From positions 1 to 40,120 of the forward strand of contig JAKLET010000031.1 in assembly GCA_022711595.1 (NCBI GenBank): a DNA stretch of 40,120 bases. The letters run 5' to 3'. This stretch comes from Deltaproteobacteria bacterium. GTDB taxonomy: Bacteria; Desulfobacterota; Syntrophorhabdia; Syntrophorhabdales; Syntrophorhabdaceae. The notes below the pieces were generated by a model. The model was not told the DNA's origin. It ran no database searches and saw only the letters and a program-made list of their open reading frames with translations. Of the stretch, positions 1 through 9,045 are shown one piece after another. Within the stretch, counting starts at the first letter, position 1, and each line of letters opens with the position of its first letter. Position numbers and translations under genes: made by a program.

Positions 1-141
1 GCCCAACTACCTAAAATCAAACCCCTCTTGAAAACACTCCTAAAATCCCCTTAATTTTACACACCGTAAGATTATTCAGAAGTGACTTATAACATTATTC
101 GGTACTTAGTTATCACACCCCCCTACATCTTTTTATCGTCA

Positions 142-170
142 TTGACATATACGGACATTTGAAGCATATT
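142..170 (+). promoter_or_regulatory. Candidate sigma-70 promoter for the SagB-type gene
   Basis: A perfect -35 TTGACA (142-147) and a -10-like CATATT (165-170) are separated by 17 bp in an AT-rich leader. The predicted start near 177 leaves a short leader carrying the AAGGTG ribosome-binding site just before the ATG. It probably drives both the SagB-type gene and the radical SAM gene. Judged only from hexamer match and spacing. Confidence 0.55.
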
Positions 171-198
171 AAATATAAATAAAATTTAAAAAGGTGCC

Positions 199-969
199 AT
201 GTTGACAAAAAAGGAGAAAGAGATACCGGACATAGGGCTCACATTCCAGAACGAGACCAAATATACGCCGGCAACGCTCGCCAACTTCATGCTCAACTGG
301 GGGTCCATCCCCGAGACTTTCAAGGAATACCCGAATCCCCTCGCGCGGATCTCCCTGCCTGAGCCTAAGGCGGGCGGCGAAACAAATCTCTGGAAGCTGC
401 TGTTGAGGCGAAGGTCGCGAAGGGAATACACGGTAAGAAAATCTCTAAAGCTCAATGATCTATCCGTGCTTGTCTGGGCAACACAGGGATTGACAGCCCA
501 GTTCGGCGACACCTTTTTCAGAACCGCGCCATCCGCGGGAGGCCTATACCCCGTCGAAACATATCTGTGCATCCGTGCCGTCGACGGGCTCAAGGAAGGC
601 ATTTATCACTTCAGGCCCGGTGATTACGATCTTGAACTTTTGAAGGAAGGCGATTTTTCCGAAGAGCTTACCGAGGCTGCCCTCCAGCAGACGGTCATCC
701 TCGGCGCGCAGGCGACCTTCATCTGGTCGGCCGTTATAGGGCGGGGGAGCTGGAAATACCGCCAGAGAGCCTACCGCTATTTTTATCTTGACGCCGGCCA
801 TATAGCCCAGAACCTCTATCTTGCCGGAGAGGCCCTCGGGCTCGGCGTATGCGCCATAGGGGCATTCTACGACGACGACGTGAACCGTATACTGGACTTT
901 GACGGCACGGAAGAGACCGTCATATACATGGCCACAGTCGGCATCAGGGCCCCGCAGAAACCGGCATAA
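199..969 (+). CDS. SagB/ThcOx-type nitroreductase-fold FMN oxidoreductase
   Basis: This 256-residue protein belongs to the SagB/ThcOx branch of the nitroreductase superfamily. These are FMN-dependent oxidoreductases, some of which oxidise azolines to azoles in peptide natural products. Visible family marks are the RRRSRREY segment near residue 75 (flavin phosphate contact), APSAGGLYPVE near residue 115, and a C-terminal DAGHIAQNLYLAGEALGLG block followed by GAFYDDDVNRIL. The length is usual for stand-alone SagB-type proteins. The ATG is supported by AAGGTG seven bases upstream. The radical SAM gene follows after 25 bp on the same strand, so the two are probably one operon. No YcaO cyclodehydratase or precursor peptide is visible nearby, so an azole-forming role is not supported. 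The substrate is unknown. Confidence 0.85.
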   Translation: MLTKKEKEIPDIGLTFQNETKYTPATLANFMLNWGSIPETFKEYPNPLARISLPEPKAGGETNLWKLLLRRRSRREYTVRKSLKLNDLSVLVWATQGLTAQFGDTFFRTAPSAGGLYPVETYLCIRAVDGLKEGIYHFRPGDYDLELLKEGDFSEELTEAALQQTVILGAQATFIWSAVIGRGSWKYRQRAYRYFYLDAGHIAQNLYLAGEALGLGVCAIGAFYDDDVNRILDFDGTEETVIYMATVGIRAPQKPA

Positions 970-994
970 CAAGACGAGGAGCGGTGATAGATAT

Positions 995-2050
995 ATGTAC
1001 GAACAGGGAGTCATCAGACCGCCGAGCGAGGCCCAGAGCCTACTAATAAGAGTCACCAGGAATTGTCCCTGGAACCAGTGCATCTTCTGCCCCGCTTATA
1101 AAGGGGTAAAATTCTCTCGCCGAAGTGTTGAAGAGGTCAAGAAGGACATCGACAACATGGCGAAGGAGTATGAAAGTTACCGCGGCATGATCAAATCGGC
1201 ATTTCTCCAGGACGCGGACAGCCTCGTCCTCAAGACCCAGGACATCCTGGAGATAATAAACTACACGAGGGAGAAGTTCCCCGGCCTCGAGCGCATCACC
1301 ACCTACGCGCGCGCCACCACGCTGAAACGTAAAACGGCGGAAGAATTGAAGCAGCTGCAAGAGGCAGGCCTCACGAGGATCCATGTCGGCATGGAGAGCG
1401 GTTCGGCGAAGGTCCTGAAAATGATAAAAAAGGGGATCACACCCGAGGACATCGTGGAGGGCGGAAAAAAGGTTGTCGAAGCCGGTATGTCCCTTTCCGA
1501 GTATATTATGCCCGGTGTGGGCGGCAGGACCATGAGCGAAGAGAACGCCGTCGAAACGGCAAGGCTCCTGAACCAGATCAGGCCCGATTTCATCAGGGTT
1601 CGGACCTTTGCCATGCACCCCATGTCTCCTATGCGCAGACTCGTGACCGACGGCAGTTTTGTCGCCATGAATGACGCCGAGATCGTCGGGGAGATAAAGA
1701 CCCTCGTCGCAAACCTCGATGAGATGCACACATACTTCTCCTGTGGTGATTTCAGCCTCAACCTGCTCATGCAGGTGGACGGCCCCCTCAACGAGAAAAA
1801 GACATACATGCTGTCCGAGCTCGACAAGTTCCTGACCCTGGCGCCCGAGCAGCAGAAGGCCTATGCCCTTATCAGGCGTTCATCATACATGAACTATCCT
1901 ATAGAGGCCGTATACGACGAAGAGTTGATGAAAAAGATACTCCCGGAGATCGAAAAGCTGGAGAAGGATGACCCGGAGGGTTTCTACAAATATATAGAGC
2001 ACCTGAAGTCTTATCAGCTGCCCCAGCCTCAAACCGACGACTGGAACTAG
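995..2050 (+). CDS. Radical SAM protein with CX4CX2C cluster motif
   Basis: This is a 351-residue radical SAM enzyme, which cleaves S-adenosylmethionine through a [4Fe-4S] cluster. The cluster cysteines are C24, C29 and C32 in NCPWNQCIFC. The CX4CX2C spacing is wider than the canonical CX3CX2C but is one I recall from a COG1032-like branch with sequences such as GCSHNKCTFC. A TIM-barrel core follows, with TTYARATTLKRK and a GMESGSAKVLKMIKKG segment typical of SAM binding, then a helical C-terminus. There is no B12 domain. I chose the internal ATG preceded by GAGGAGCGG; the longer reading frame would overlap the SagB-type gene by 71 bp. The likely partner is that upstream gene. The reaction is unknown. 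Confidence 0.82.
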   Translation: MYEQGVIRPPSEAQSLLIRVTRNCPWNQCIFCPAYKGVKFSRRSVEEVKKDIDNMAKEYESYRGMIKSAFLQDADSLVLKTQDILEIINYTREKFPGLERITTYARATTLKRKTAEELKQLQEAGLTRIHVGMESGSAKVLKMIKKGITPEDIVEGGKKVVEAGMSLSEYIMPGVGGRTMSEENAVETARLLNQIRPDFIRVRTFAMHPMSPMRRLVTDGSFVAMNDAEIVGEIKTLVANLDEMHTYFSCGDFSLNLLMQVDGPLNEKKTYMLSELDKFLTLAPEQQKAYALIRRSSYMNYPIEAVYDEELMKKILPEIEKLEKDDPEGFYKYIEHLKSYQLPQPQTDDWN

Positions 2051-2174
2051 TTCTGATTCCGCATCAAAGCGTTATCTTTGTTTGCAGCTTCGTCGCGCTC
2101 CTCGACGTACGAAAGTACGCCTGCGTCGGCTCCTTGCCGCCGCCGCGATACCATCTTTGATGCGGAATCAGAAC
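2050..2174. repeat. MITE-like element with perfect 20-bp terminal inverted repeats
   Basis: The left arm GTTCTGATTCCGCATCAAAG (2050-2069) is the exact reverse complement of 2155-2174. The 85-bp interior contains a smaller palindrome, CGTAC-GAAA-GTACG, inside a GC-rich block (about 2090-2145). It has no coding capacity. It begins on the last base of the radical SAM stop codon and fills the gap between two converging genes, so its RNA would fold on either strand and could end transcription from both sides. The form suggests a dispersed palindromic repeat or a non-autonomous transposable element. I recall similar GTACG-centred elements from deltaproteobacterial genomes but cannot verify this here. 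Confidence 0.75.
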
Positions 2175-2208
2175 AGCTTCAGTGAAAAATAAACCTCTGC
2201 CTTTTCCC

Positions 2209-3165
2209 TCAAGTATTCAAACTTTTTAATTTTTTTTCCAATTCTGACGGGCGTATGACCTCTAAATTGACGGCCCCGTGTCCGGTCAGGCTGAGCAGTT
2301 TGTCCTTTCCGGCAGCGAATCTTTCGACCAGTCCTTCATCCATGGTGAGGTAGTACTCGATCCCACCCCTTAAAGAGCACAGGATGTGACAGACGTGCCT
2401 CTCCATGTCTTCCTGGCAGTATTTTTTCGTGATAATGTCGAGGACAAAATCTATATGGCTTTCCTTCATGGGGAGCCTGGGACAACTTTTCTTGCTGATG
2501 CCCACCAGCCTGTTGAGAAGACCGAGGAGGTTTTTCTTGAAAGACGCGTGCTCACCGTTCAAGGTCGCGCTGTGCCCGTGTTTCGGGAGGACCTCTCTGA
2601 GAACGCTCCAGTTGAGGCCGTAATCGATATGCTTCATGTCTGCCCATTTCGAACCGTCAAAATGGTTGTGCAGCAGGGCCGCGCAGTCCCTCAGGATCAG
2701 CAGTTCCGCCTTTCCCGGCCCCCGCTCTTTCTGCTCCTCTTTCCCGAGGATGATGCTGATGTGATCATGCATCCTTGACGGATCGTCCTTGTCGGCGCCG
2801 TCGGTCCCGTGCGGGCCGGTCTGTTCGTTCACGGTCTCCAGCTGGTCATAGAGCTCGACGATGGCCCGCCAGCGGCCTGTGTCGTTGCGGTCAGCCAGTT
2901 CCCAGTCTTCAAAGTGGTCTATATTGTCGGTTATCTGGAAGGTGTCGGTAACACACAATCCCCCCCGGTTCATGTGGATGACAAAATCGAGTTCGATCTC
3001 CTCGACGGAGGTGACAAGCCGCACCCGGTTCTCATGGTAGAGCTTCCAGATCTCCTTCATCGCGTTCCAGTCGTCCGTGAGCCTGTTGTCTTCGATACTG
3101 TCCCTGGCGAGCAGGTCGAGAATATGGTAGTCGACATAGGCGCCGACCGGTTGTTTCTGGGACAT
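2209..3165 (-). CDS. Hypothetical protein, PIN-like domain suspected
   Basis: I do not recognise this 318-residue protein with certainty. It opens with VDYHILDLLARD (D12 and D17 acidic) and closes with an YYLTMDEGL segment, which resemble the first and last blocks of PIN-domain nucleases (an N-terminal Asp and a late T-x-D). The middle is rich in acidic residues and His, including MHDHISIILG and DMKHIDYG, and carries no signal peptide or membrane segment. It is bounded by the inverted-repeat element downstream and a divergent gene upstream, so it is a single-gene unit. A GGATGGTG stretch precedes the ATG. A nuclease role is inference from two motifs only; no antitoxin-like partner adjoins it. 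Confidence 0.6.
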   Translation of the reverse strand: MSQKQPVGAYVDYHILDLLARDSIEDNRLTDDWNAMKEIWKLYHENRVRLVTSVEEIELDFVIHMNRGGLCVTDTFQITDNIDHFEDWELADRNDTGRWRAIVELYDQLETVNEQTGPHGTDGADKDDPSRMHDHISIILGKEEQKERGPGKAELLILRDCAALLHNHFDGSKWADMKHIDYGLNWSVLREVLPKHGHSATLNGEHASFKKNLLGLLNRLVGISKKSCPRLPMKESHIDFVLDIITKKYCQEDMERHVCHILCSLRGGIEYYLTMDEGLVERFAAGKDKLLSLTGHGAVNLEVIRPSELEKKLKSLNT

Positions 3166-3441
3166 CGTTCACCATCCGATCATGATTGGATACCCGTTTT
3201 CTCGGCAGCGGCAGTATGAGCGGGACAGGCAGTTCAAAGAAATGCCTGGATAGATGAAGAAGATCAGCGTGTCGCACGAACCTGATTGTTTTTAACCCCG
3301 TGTTCTTCTCCAATCTATTATAACAAATGAAAAGAAAAAAAATAGCATTATTCGCTCTATCATTGGTCATCGATCATTGTCCCGGGCCCTTTCTTTGACA
3401 TTGCAATGAAGGACATTTGAATATATCCTATTGGATCGGTC
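3166..3441. promoter_or_regulatory. Divergent intergenic region with weak promoter candidates
   Basis: This gap separates two divergently transcribed genes. On the plus strand TTGACA (3395-3400) with a poor -10 GAATAT (3419-3424, 18-bp spacer) could serve the DUF89 gene. On the minus strand a perfect TATAAT (plus-strand ATTATA at 3317-3322) lies about 150 bp before the PIN-like gene but has no clear -35. I see no RNA gene, repeat or convincing small reading frame here. Confidence 0.35.
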
Positions 3442-4263
3442 ATGAAAGTCAAAGAATGCTGCCGTCAATGTCTCCGGGGACTTATTGAGAGAACGATTAC
3501 CCTCTCCGGCGGCGGAGAGAGGTTTTTAGGCTCTTCGCTTGAGTTTCTCGATGACCTGTTCATGGAAAATACCACGCCGCCGGCCATTGCCAATCTGCTC
3601 CTGAGTCATATAAGGAAGGGTTCGGGGGTCCACGATCCCTTTGCGACCGCAAAATACCTGGAGTTCAGGGAGGCAATGGATGCCATTGAAAAGATCAGGG
3701 ACCGGTTCACCTGTTCGCTTGAAGGCCTTTTCCACCTGAGCGCGCTGGGCAACTCGAAAGACCATTTTGTCCATATTTCACAGGCCGGGGACAGTTTTTT
3801 CTTTTCCGGTGATATGGATAAAATCAGAGAGGAGATTTATACTAAAGGGAAAGAGGTGCTTTTCCTGGGGGACAATACGGGTGATTTCGTTTATGATATC
3901 CCCCTCATCAGGCACCTCGAAAGGAAAGGGAAAAGGGTATATTACGCGGTGAAGGAACATCCGGTGCAAAACGATCTGTCCATGGAAGATGTCCACAGGT
4001 TTAACCTGACAGGGACGCACCGGGATATCATATGCACTCCCGGAGCCAAAGTGGGCCTTGCGAGGGAGGATATCTCGGGAGAGATAGAAAGGCTCTGGAA
4101 GTCCGATGCCCCGGTCATTGCCAAGGGTATGGGCAACTATGAGACAATGTCGGAATTTGACAGGGAGAGGCCGGTAACATATATAATGAAGATAAAGTGC
4201 CCCGCCGTGTCCGAGGAGATCGGGCTTGACGTCGGGTCATATACTGTGCATTCGAGGTGGTGA
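3442..4263 (+). CDS. DUF89/ARMT1-like metal-dependent phosphatase-family protein
   Basis: The 273-residue protein matches the DUF89 (ARMT1-like) family, whose characterised members are metal-dependent phosphatases proposed to remove damaged phosphometabolites. It has the bacterial/archaeal-type N-terminal cysteines (C6, C7, C10 in ECCRQC), a [10 protein letters not shown] block at 143-151 where D144, N145 and D148 are expected metal or phosphate contacts, [10 protein letters not shown] at 225-234, and the C-terminal [12 protein letters not shown]. The length is normal for this subfamily. It ends five bases before the J-protein start, so the two are probably cotranscribed. The physiological substrate cannot be read from sequence. 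Confidence 0.8.
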   Translation: MKVKECCRQCLRGLIERTITLSGGGERFLGSSLEFLDDLFMENTTPPAIANLLLSHIRKGSGVHDPFATAKYLEFREAMDAIEKIRDRFTCSLEGLFHLSALGNSKDHFVHISQAGDSFFFSGDMDKIREEIYTKGKEVLFLGDNTGDFVYDIPLIRHLERKGKRVYYAVKEHPVQNDLSMEDVHRFNLTGTHRDIICTPGAKVGLAREDISGEIERLWKSDAPVIAKGMGNYETMSEFDRERPVTYIMKIKCPAVSEEIGLDVGSYTVHSRW

Positions 4264-4268
4264 ACAAC

Positions 4269-5201
4269 ATGGCGGCAAAACAGGATTATTACGATCTTCT
4301 CGGAGTATCGAAAACAGCATCGGAAGAGGAGATCAAAAAGGCTTACCGTAAATTGGCAATGAAATACCACCCCGACCGAAATCCCGGGAACAAGGACGCC
4401 GAAGAGAGGTTCAAACTCATTAACGAGGCCTATGCGGTCCTCAGCGACCCTGAGAAGCGCAAACAGTTTGACACCTTCGGTATGGGAGGATTCCAGCAGC
4501 GCTACTCCGAAGAGGACATCTTCAAGGGATTCAACGTGGGAGATCTCTTCAAAGACCTGGGCTTCGGCGGCGGCGACATATTCAGCATGATCTTCGGGAG
4601 ACAAGGCGGAGGGCGGACGGGAAGACAACAGAGACAACAGAGCTGGGATTTCGGCGATTACATCACCAGGCAACAGCAGCAGGGCGCGGGATCGCCGGGC
4701 AATCTTGATCTTCATTACGAACTGGAGATACCCTTCATGGATTCCATACATGGGGCCGAAAAGAGAATAACCCTCACAACCCATTCAGGTTCCGAAGAGG
4801 TCAATGTGAAGATCCCGAAAGGGATCTCAACGGGTAAAAAACTGAGGCTCAAAGGCAAGGGGAACCAGGGCCGCAAAGGGGAGCGCGGAGACCTCTACAT
4901 CACCATGAAGGTGGGCGAACACCCTGTTTTCAGACGCACCGGAAACGATCTTTATGTGACCAGGGAAGTGAAGATCACAGACGCGCTCCTTGGGACCGTC
5001 GTGGAGGTGCCCTCCATTGACGGGCCAAAGAGGGTCACCATTCCGCCGGGTGTGAAAAGCCATTCAAAGGTGCGCCTGAAAGGCCTCGGTGTCCCCGATC
5101 AGGGCGGCGACGAGTATGTGGAGGTTATCATTGACATTCCGAAAAAGCTCACGGATAAACAAAAAAAACTCCTTGAGGAGTTGAGAGGAGAAGGCCTCTA
5201 G
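4269..5201 (+). CDS. cbpA: CbpA-type DnaJ co-chaperone (J-domain protein without zinc finger)
   Basis: This 310-residue Hsp40 protein would stimulate the ATPase of DnaK. The J-domain occupies residues 1-70, with the HPD motif at 34-36. A Gly/Phe-rich linker with Gln runs follows (about 75-145), then the two beta-rich client-binding domains (about 150-300). No CXXCXGXG zinc-finger repeats are present, so it is the CbpA/type-B form and not DnaJ proper. I chose the ATG at 4269 because GAGGTGG sits at ideal distance; the in-frame GTG codons at 4257 and 4260 lie within the preceding stop region. The next gene starts on the last base of this stop codon. dnaK and grpE are not in the window. Confidence 0.9.
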   Translation: MAAKQDYYDLLGVSKTASEEEIKKAYRKLAMKYHPDRNPGNKDAEERFKLINEAYAVLSDPEKRKQFDTFGMGGFQQRYSEEDIFKGFNVGDLFKDLGFGGGDIFSMIFGRQGGGRTGRQQRQQSWDFGDYITRQQQQGAGSPGNLDLHYELEIPFMDSIHGAEKRITLTTHSGSEEVNVKIPKGISTGKKLRLKGKGNQGRKGERGDLYITMKVGEHPVFRRTGNDLYVTREVKITDALLGTVVEVPSIDGPKRVTIPPGVKSHSKVRLKGLGVPDQGGDEYVEVIIDIPKKLTDKQKKLLEELRGEGL

Positions 5202-5980
5202 TGCTTCCACGCAGACATATTCTCGATGTATGGGAACTCATCAAGGACAAGGACGATCTGAAATCCATGGCCACGATCACCCTTGCCATCGATGCCATCA
5301 AGTACATGCATAACGAGCCCAAGAAGGACCATCTCGTGGAGGCGCTGGAGCTTAACGAGTTCATCTGCTACATGTTCCCTGCCAAACGTCCCAGGAACAG
5401 GTCTTTGCTTTATCACATCGTGTCCGACCTGCTGGGGCTTTTGATGTACGGCGTCCCCAGTGCCCGCAGATACACCATGGACAATCTCCAGACCGTGAAC
5501 TACTCCGAAAAGAACATGGAGATCTATCCCGTGATAGAGGTGTGGAATTCCCTTAAGGCGAAGGTCTACAAGAAAAAACACGGCGCAGAAAGCGTCATAG
5601 ACGGTTTCATAAAGAAGATCCGCATCGAGATGGACATTCTTGAGAGATTCCCCTTCGTTGAAGAGATCTTTTTCGAATCAAAGGGCAGGATCAAGGAATG
5701 GCTCCCTTCCTTTGCAAGTTATTATGATGAAAGCCGTAAAAAGGTCCACGGCGCCTATGAAAAATGGTGGGGGCTCTGGTTCTGCAAGGAGGACAAGGAA
5801 AAGATCCTGGGTGCCCTGGTCGAGCGCCTGGCCGCTCAGGCACAGCGTGAATACGATATCGTCATAGACAAAGACAAGGTCTTTGACTCCATCATTTCTG
5901 ACCCCCAGACCAACCGTATGGAAAACGAAGAGTTTTCCAGGTGGTACAGGGAGGGGGTAAATTTATTATTAAAAATTTAG
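5201..5980 (+). CDS. Uncharacterised protein coupled to the J-protein gene
   Basis: I do not recognise this 259-residue protein. It is predicted to be cytoplasmic: no signal peptide or membrane helix, mostly helical, and rich in charged and aromatic residues, with a Trp-rich segment EKWWGLWF near residue 190. The GTG start overlaps the TAG of the J-protein gene by one base (TAGTG) and has GAGAGGAG upstream, a sign of translational coupling. It lies between a J-protein and groESL, so a role in protein quality control is possible, but only context supports this. The gene ends just before the groES promoter. Confidence 0.7.
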   Translation: MLPRRHILDVWELIKDKDDLKSMATITLAIDAIKYMHNEPKKDHLVEALELNEFICYMFPAKRPRNRSLLYHIVSDLLGLLMYGVPSARRYTMDNLQTVNYSEKNMEIYPVIEVWNSLKAKVYKKKHGAESVIDGFIKKIRIEMDILERFPFVEEIFFESKGRIKEWLPSFASYYDESRKKVHGAYEKWWGLWFCKEDKEKILGALVERLAAQAQREYDIVIDKDKVFDSIISDPQTNRMENEEFSRWYREGVNLLLKI

Positions 5981-5989
5981 CCCGCAGTA

Positions 5990-6019
5990 TTGACAAAAAC
6001 TTACCCACATCCTTATATT
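5990..6019 (+). promoter_or_regulatory. groESL promoter (sigma-70 type)
   Basis: TTGACA (5990-5995) and TATATT (6014-6019) are 18 bp apart; TTATAT one base earlier gives 17. The predicted start, near 6026, falls inside the CIRCE operator, which is the arrangement expected for HrcA repression of a vegetative promoter. Confidence 0.75.
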
Positions 6020-6023
6020 AATT

Positions 6024-6050
6024 TTAGCAATCATTTTTCGTAATTGCTAA
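6024..6050 (+). promoter_or_regulatory. CIRCE operator (HrcA binding site)
   Basis: The arms TTAGCAATC (6024-6032) and AATTGCTAA (6042-6050) flank a 9-bp spacer. The consensus is TTAGCACTC-N9-GAGTGCTAA, so the overall geometry and the outer TTAGCA/TGCTAA are conserved; the right arm differs from the exact complement of the left at one base. It overlaps the predicted transcription start and lies 32 bp before groES. HrcA is expected to hold groESL off until heat stress titrates GroEL. hrcA itself is not in the window. Confidence 0.85.
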
Positions 6051-6081
6051 TTTCACAATTTTTTGAAAGGAGTGTGAGACA

Positions 6082-6372
6082 ATGAAGGTGAAGCCATTAC
6101 AGGACAGAATTCTTGTCAAGAGAATCGAGGAAGAAGAGAAGACGAAGGGTGGTATTATAATCCCTGATGCCGCGAAAGAGAAACCGCAGGAAGGCATGGT
6201 GGTTGCGGTCGGCGACGGCAAAGTTCTTGAGAGCGGCCAGAAGGTGAAACCGGGCGTAAAGGCCGGAGACAAGATCCTCTTCGGAAAATACTCGGGGACG
6301 GAGATCAAGATCGACGGCGAAGAGCATCTCATTCTCAGGGAAGACGATGTTCTTGCAATTATTGTAGGTTAA
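6082..6372 (+). CDS. groES: Co-chaperonin GroES
   Basis: At 96 residues this is a full-length GroES, the heptameric lid of the GroEL folding chamber in the cytoplasm. Diagnostic segments are the N-terminal [11 protein letters not shown], the mobile loop around [12 protein letters not shown], and the C-terminal [26 protein letters not shown]. The ATG is preceded by GAAAGGAGTG at good distance. It is the first gene of the groES-groEL operon and lies directly behind the CIRCE-controlled promoter. groEL starts 21 bp downstream. Confidence 0.98.
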   Translation: MKVKPLQDRILVKRIEEEEKTKGGIIIPDAAKEKPQEGMVVAVGDGKVLESGQKVKPGVKAGDKILFGKYSGTEIKIDGEEHLILREDDVLAIIVG

Positions 6373-6375
6373 TAA

Positions 6376-8034
<1,659 letters not shown>

Positions 8035-8042
8035 GAACAACA

Positions 8043-8076
8043 AGGGGACCTTGTTTCAAGGTCCCCTCTTTTTTTT
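8043..8076 (+). terminator. Intrinsic terminator of groESL
   Basis: A perfect 11-bp stem (AGGGGACCTTG, 8043-8053, pairing with 8057-8067) closes a TTT loop and is followed after one base by eight T residues. It begins nine bases after the groEL stop. It also separates groEL from the converging dodecin gene. Confidence 0.92.
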
Positions 8077-8088
8077 CTTCCCGACAGC

Positions 8089-8304
8089 TTATTTTTCCAT
8101 GTGGTATTTGAATGAGATATTGAGCCGTACACGGTACTGGCTTATCTTGCCGTTCTCGACCGTGACATCCTGTTTTGTCACCTCGGCGACGCGCAGGTCC
8201 TCAAGTGACTTTCCTGCCGTCTCGAGAGCTGTTTTCGCGGCGTCCTCCCACGATTTGTCGCTTGTCCCTACGATCTCGATGATCTTGTAAACGCTGCCTC
8301 CCAT
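8089..8304 (-). CDS. Dodecin, flavin-storage protein
   Basis: The 71-residue product matches the dodecin family, small proteins that assemble into dodecamers binding riboflavin, FMN or related flavins and act as a flavin buffer. Recognisable blocks are YKIIEIVGTSDKSWEDAAK at the N-terminus, then LRVAEVTKQDVTVENGKI and the C-terminal YRVRLNISFKYH strand. Size is typical. AAAGGAGGGG precedes the ATG. It stands alone, converging on groEL and divergent from the XRE-cupin regulator. A flavin buffer would suit a neighbourhood that encodes flavoproteins, but a functional link is only inference. Confidence 0.9.
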   Translation of the reverse strand: MGGSVYKIIEIVGTSDKSWEDAAKTALETAGKSLEDLRVAEVTKQDVTVENGKISQYRVRLNISFKYHMEK

Positions 8305-8350
8305 AGGTTCCCCTCCTTTGATCTGATTATTGAAACCACGTTATAGGCTT

Positions 8351-8378
8351 TTTATACCATAGAAAAAGAATCTGTCAA
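8351..8378 (-). promoter_or_regulatory. Candidate promoter of the dodecin gene
   Basis: Read on the minus strand, TTGACA (8378-8373) and TATAAA (8356-8351) are separated by 16 bp. The predicted transcript start leaves a leader of about 40 nt before the dodecin ATG, which contains its ribosome-binding site. Confidence 0.6.
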
Positions 8379-8410
8379 GGCGCTTCATTCAAGGTTCTGC
8401 AAAAAACTGC

Positions 8411-8438
8411 TTGACAAAAATTAAATATCATTTAATAT
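8411..8438 (+). promoter_or_regulatory. Candidate promoter of the XRE-cupin regulator
   Basis: TTGACA (8411-8416) and TAATAT (8433-8438) are 16 bp apart. The predicted start near 8445 leaves only about 24 nt before the ATG, with no clear Shine-Dalgarno sequence. The surrounding DNA is almost pure A/T. Confidence 0.55.
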
Positions 8439-8454
8439 ATTAACATATATTTAA
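8421..8454 (+). promoter_or_regulatory. Candidate operator: nested AT-rich palindromes
   Basis: TTAAATAT (8421-8428) is repeated in inverted form as ATATTTAA (8447-8454). Between them lies a perfect 12-bp palindrome, TTAATATATTAA (8432-8443), that covers the -10 region. XRE-family regulators bind such dyads, so this is a plausible site for autoregulation by the adjacent regulator. High A/T content raises the chance of coincidence. Confidence 0.4.
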
Positions 8455-8468
8455 TCTTTGGTTCTATC

Positions 8469-9011
8469 ATGGATATCGGTAAGAAAATAAGAGAACTGAG
8501 AGAAGGCAAGAAGCTGAATGTCAAACAGCTTTCCGAACTCGTTGAATGCACCCCTTCTTTGATATCCCAGCTTGAACGCGGCAAAACCGACCCTTCCATT
8601 TCCATGCTGAAAAAGATCGCCGAGGCGCTCAACGTCCATATCACCGATTTTTTTATGAAGTCAATGAACGACGAAGACGTGGTAACGCAGCAGGGTGACA
8701 GGGTGGTCATGCAGCTCAGCAGGTGGGACGCACGGATACAGTCCCTTGTCCGCAGCACAACCAATAAAAAGATGCAGCCTTTTTACACGGTGATAAAGCC
8801 CGGAGGCGGGTCGCACGGTATGTATTCGCACGAAGGGGAGGAATTCGGCTACGTCCTTCAGGGTGAAATGGACCTTATGCTCAACGACAAGCTGCACAAG
8901 GTCCGCAAGGATGAGAACTTCTATTTTTCATCGACCATTCCTCATGACTGGGGCAACAGCGGGAAAGAGGACGTTATCGTAATATGGGTGATAACGCCGC
9001 CGACGTTTTAA
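8469..9011 (+). CDS. XRE-family transcriptional regulator with cupin sensor domain
   Basis: This 180-residue protein joins an N-terminal helix-turn-helix of the XRE/Cro type (residues 1-62, including LSELVECTPSLISQLERGKTD) to a C-terminal cupin barrel (about 100-180, with SHEGEEFGYVLQGEMDLML and a late IPHDWGN). Proteins of this design usually control small-molecule catabolism or transport and sense a ligand through the cupin. It precedes the aldehyde dehydrogenase by 34 bp on the same strand and is the obvious candidate regulator of the cluster down to 21206. The ligand may be nicotinate or a ring-cleavage intermediate, by context only. The ATG lacks a strong ribosome-binding site. Confidence 0.88.
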   Translation: MDIGKKIRELREGKKLNVKQLSELVECTPSLISQLERGKTDPSISMLKKIAEALNVHITDFFMKSMNDEDVVTQQGDRVVMQLSRWDARIQSLVRSTTNKKMQPFYTVIKPGGGSHGMYSHEGEEFGYVLQGEMDLMLNDKLHKVRKDENFYFSSTIPHDWGNSGKEDVIVIWVITPPTF

Positions 9012-9045
9012 AAAAGTTTGTTAATTATTCCAAGGAGGAGCTTAC

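Noticed and set aside
899-994. N-terminal extension of the radical SAM gene into the SagB-type gene
   Set aside because: It would overlap the upstream gene by 71 bp and add sequence unlike the family; the ATG at 995 has GAGGAGCGG upstream.
199-2050. Thiazole/oxazole peptide biosynthesis cluster
   Set aside because: No YcaO protein, precursor peptide or exporter is visible within the window.
4257-4268. GTG starts four codons upstream for the J-protein
   Set aside because: They lie inside the ribosome-binding site GAGGTGG that serves the ATG at 4269.
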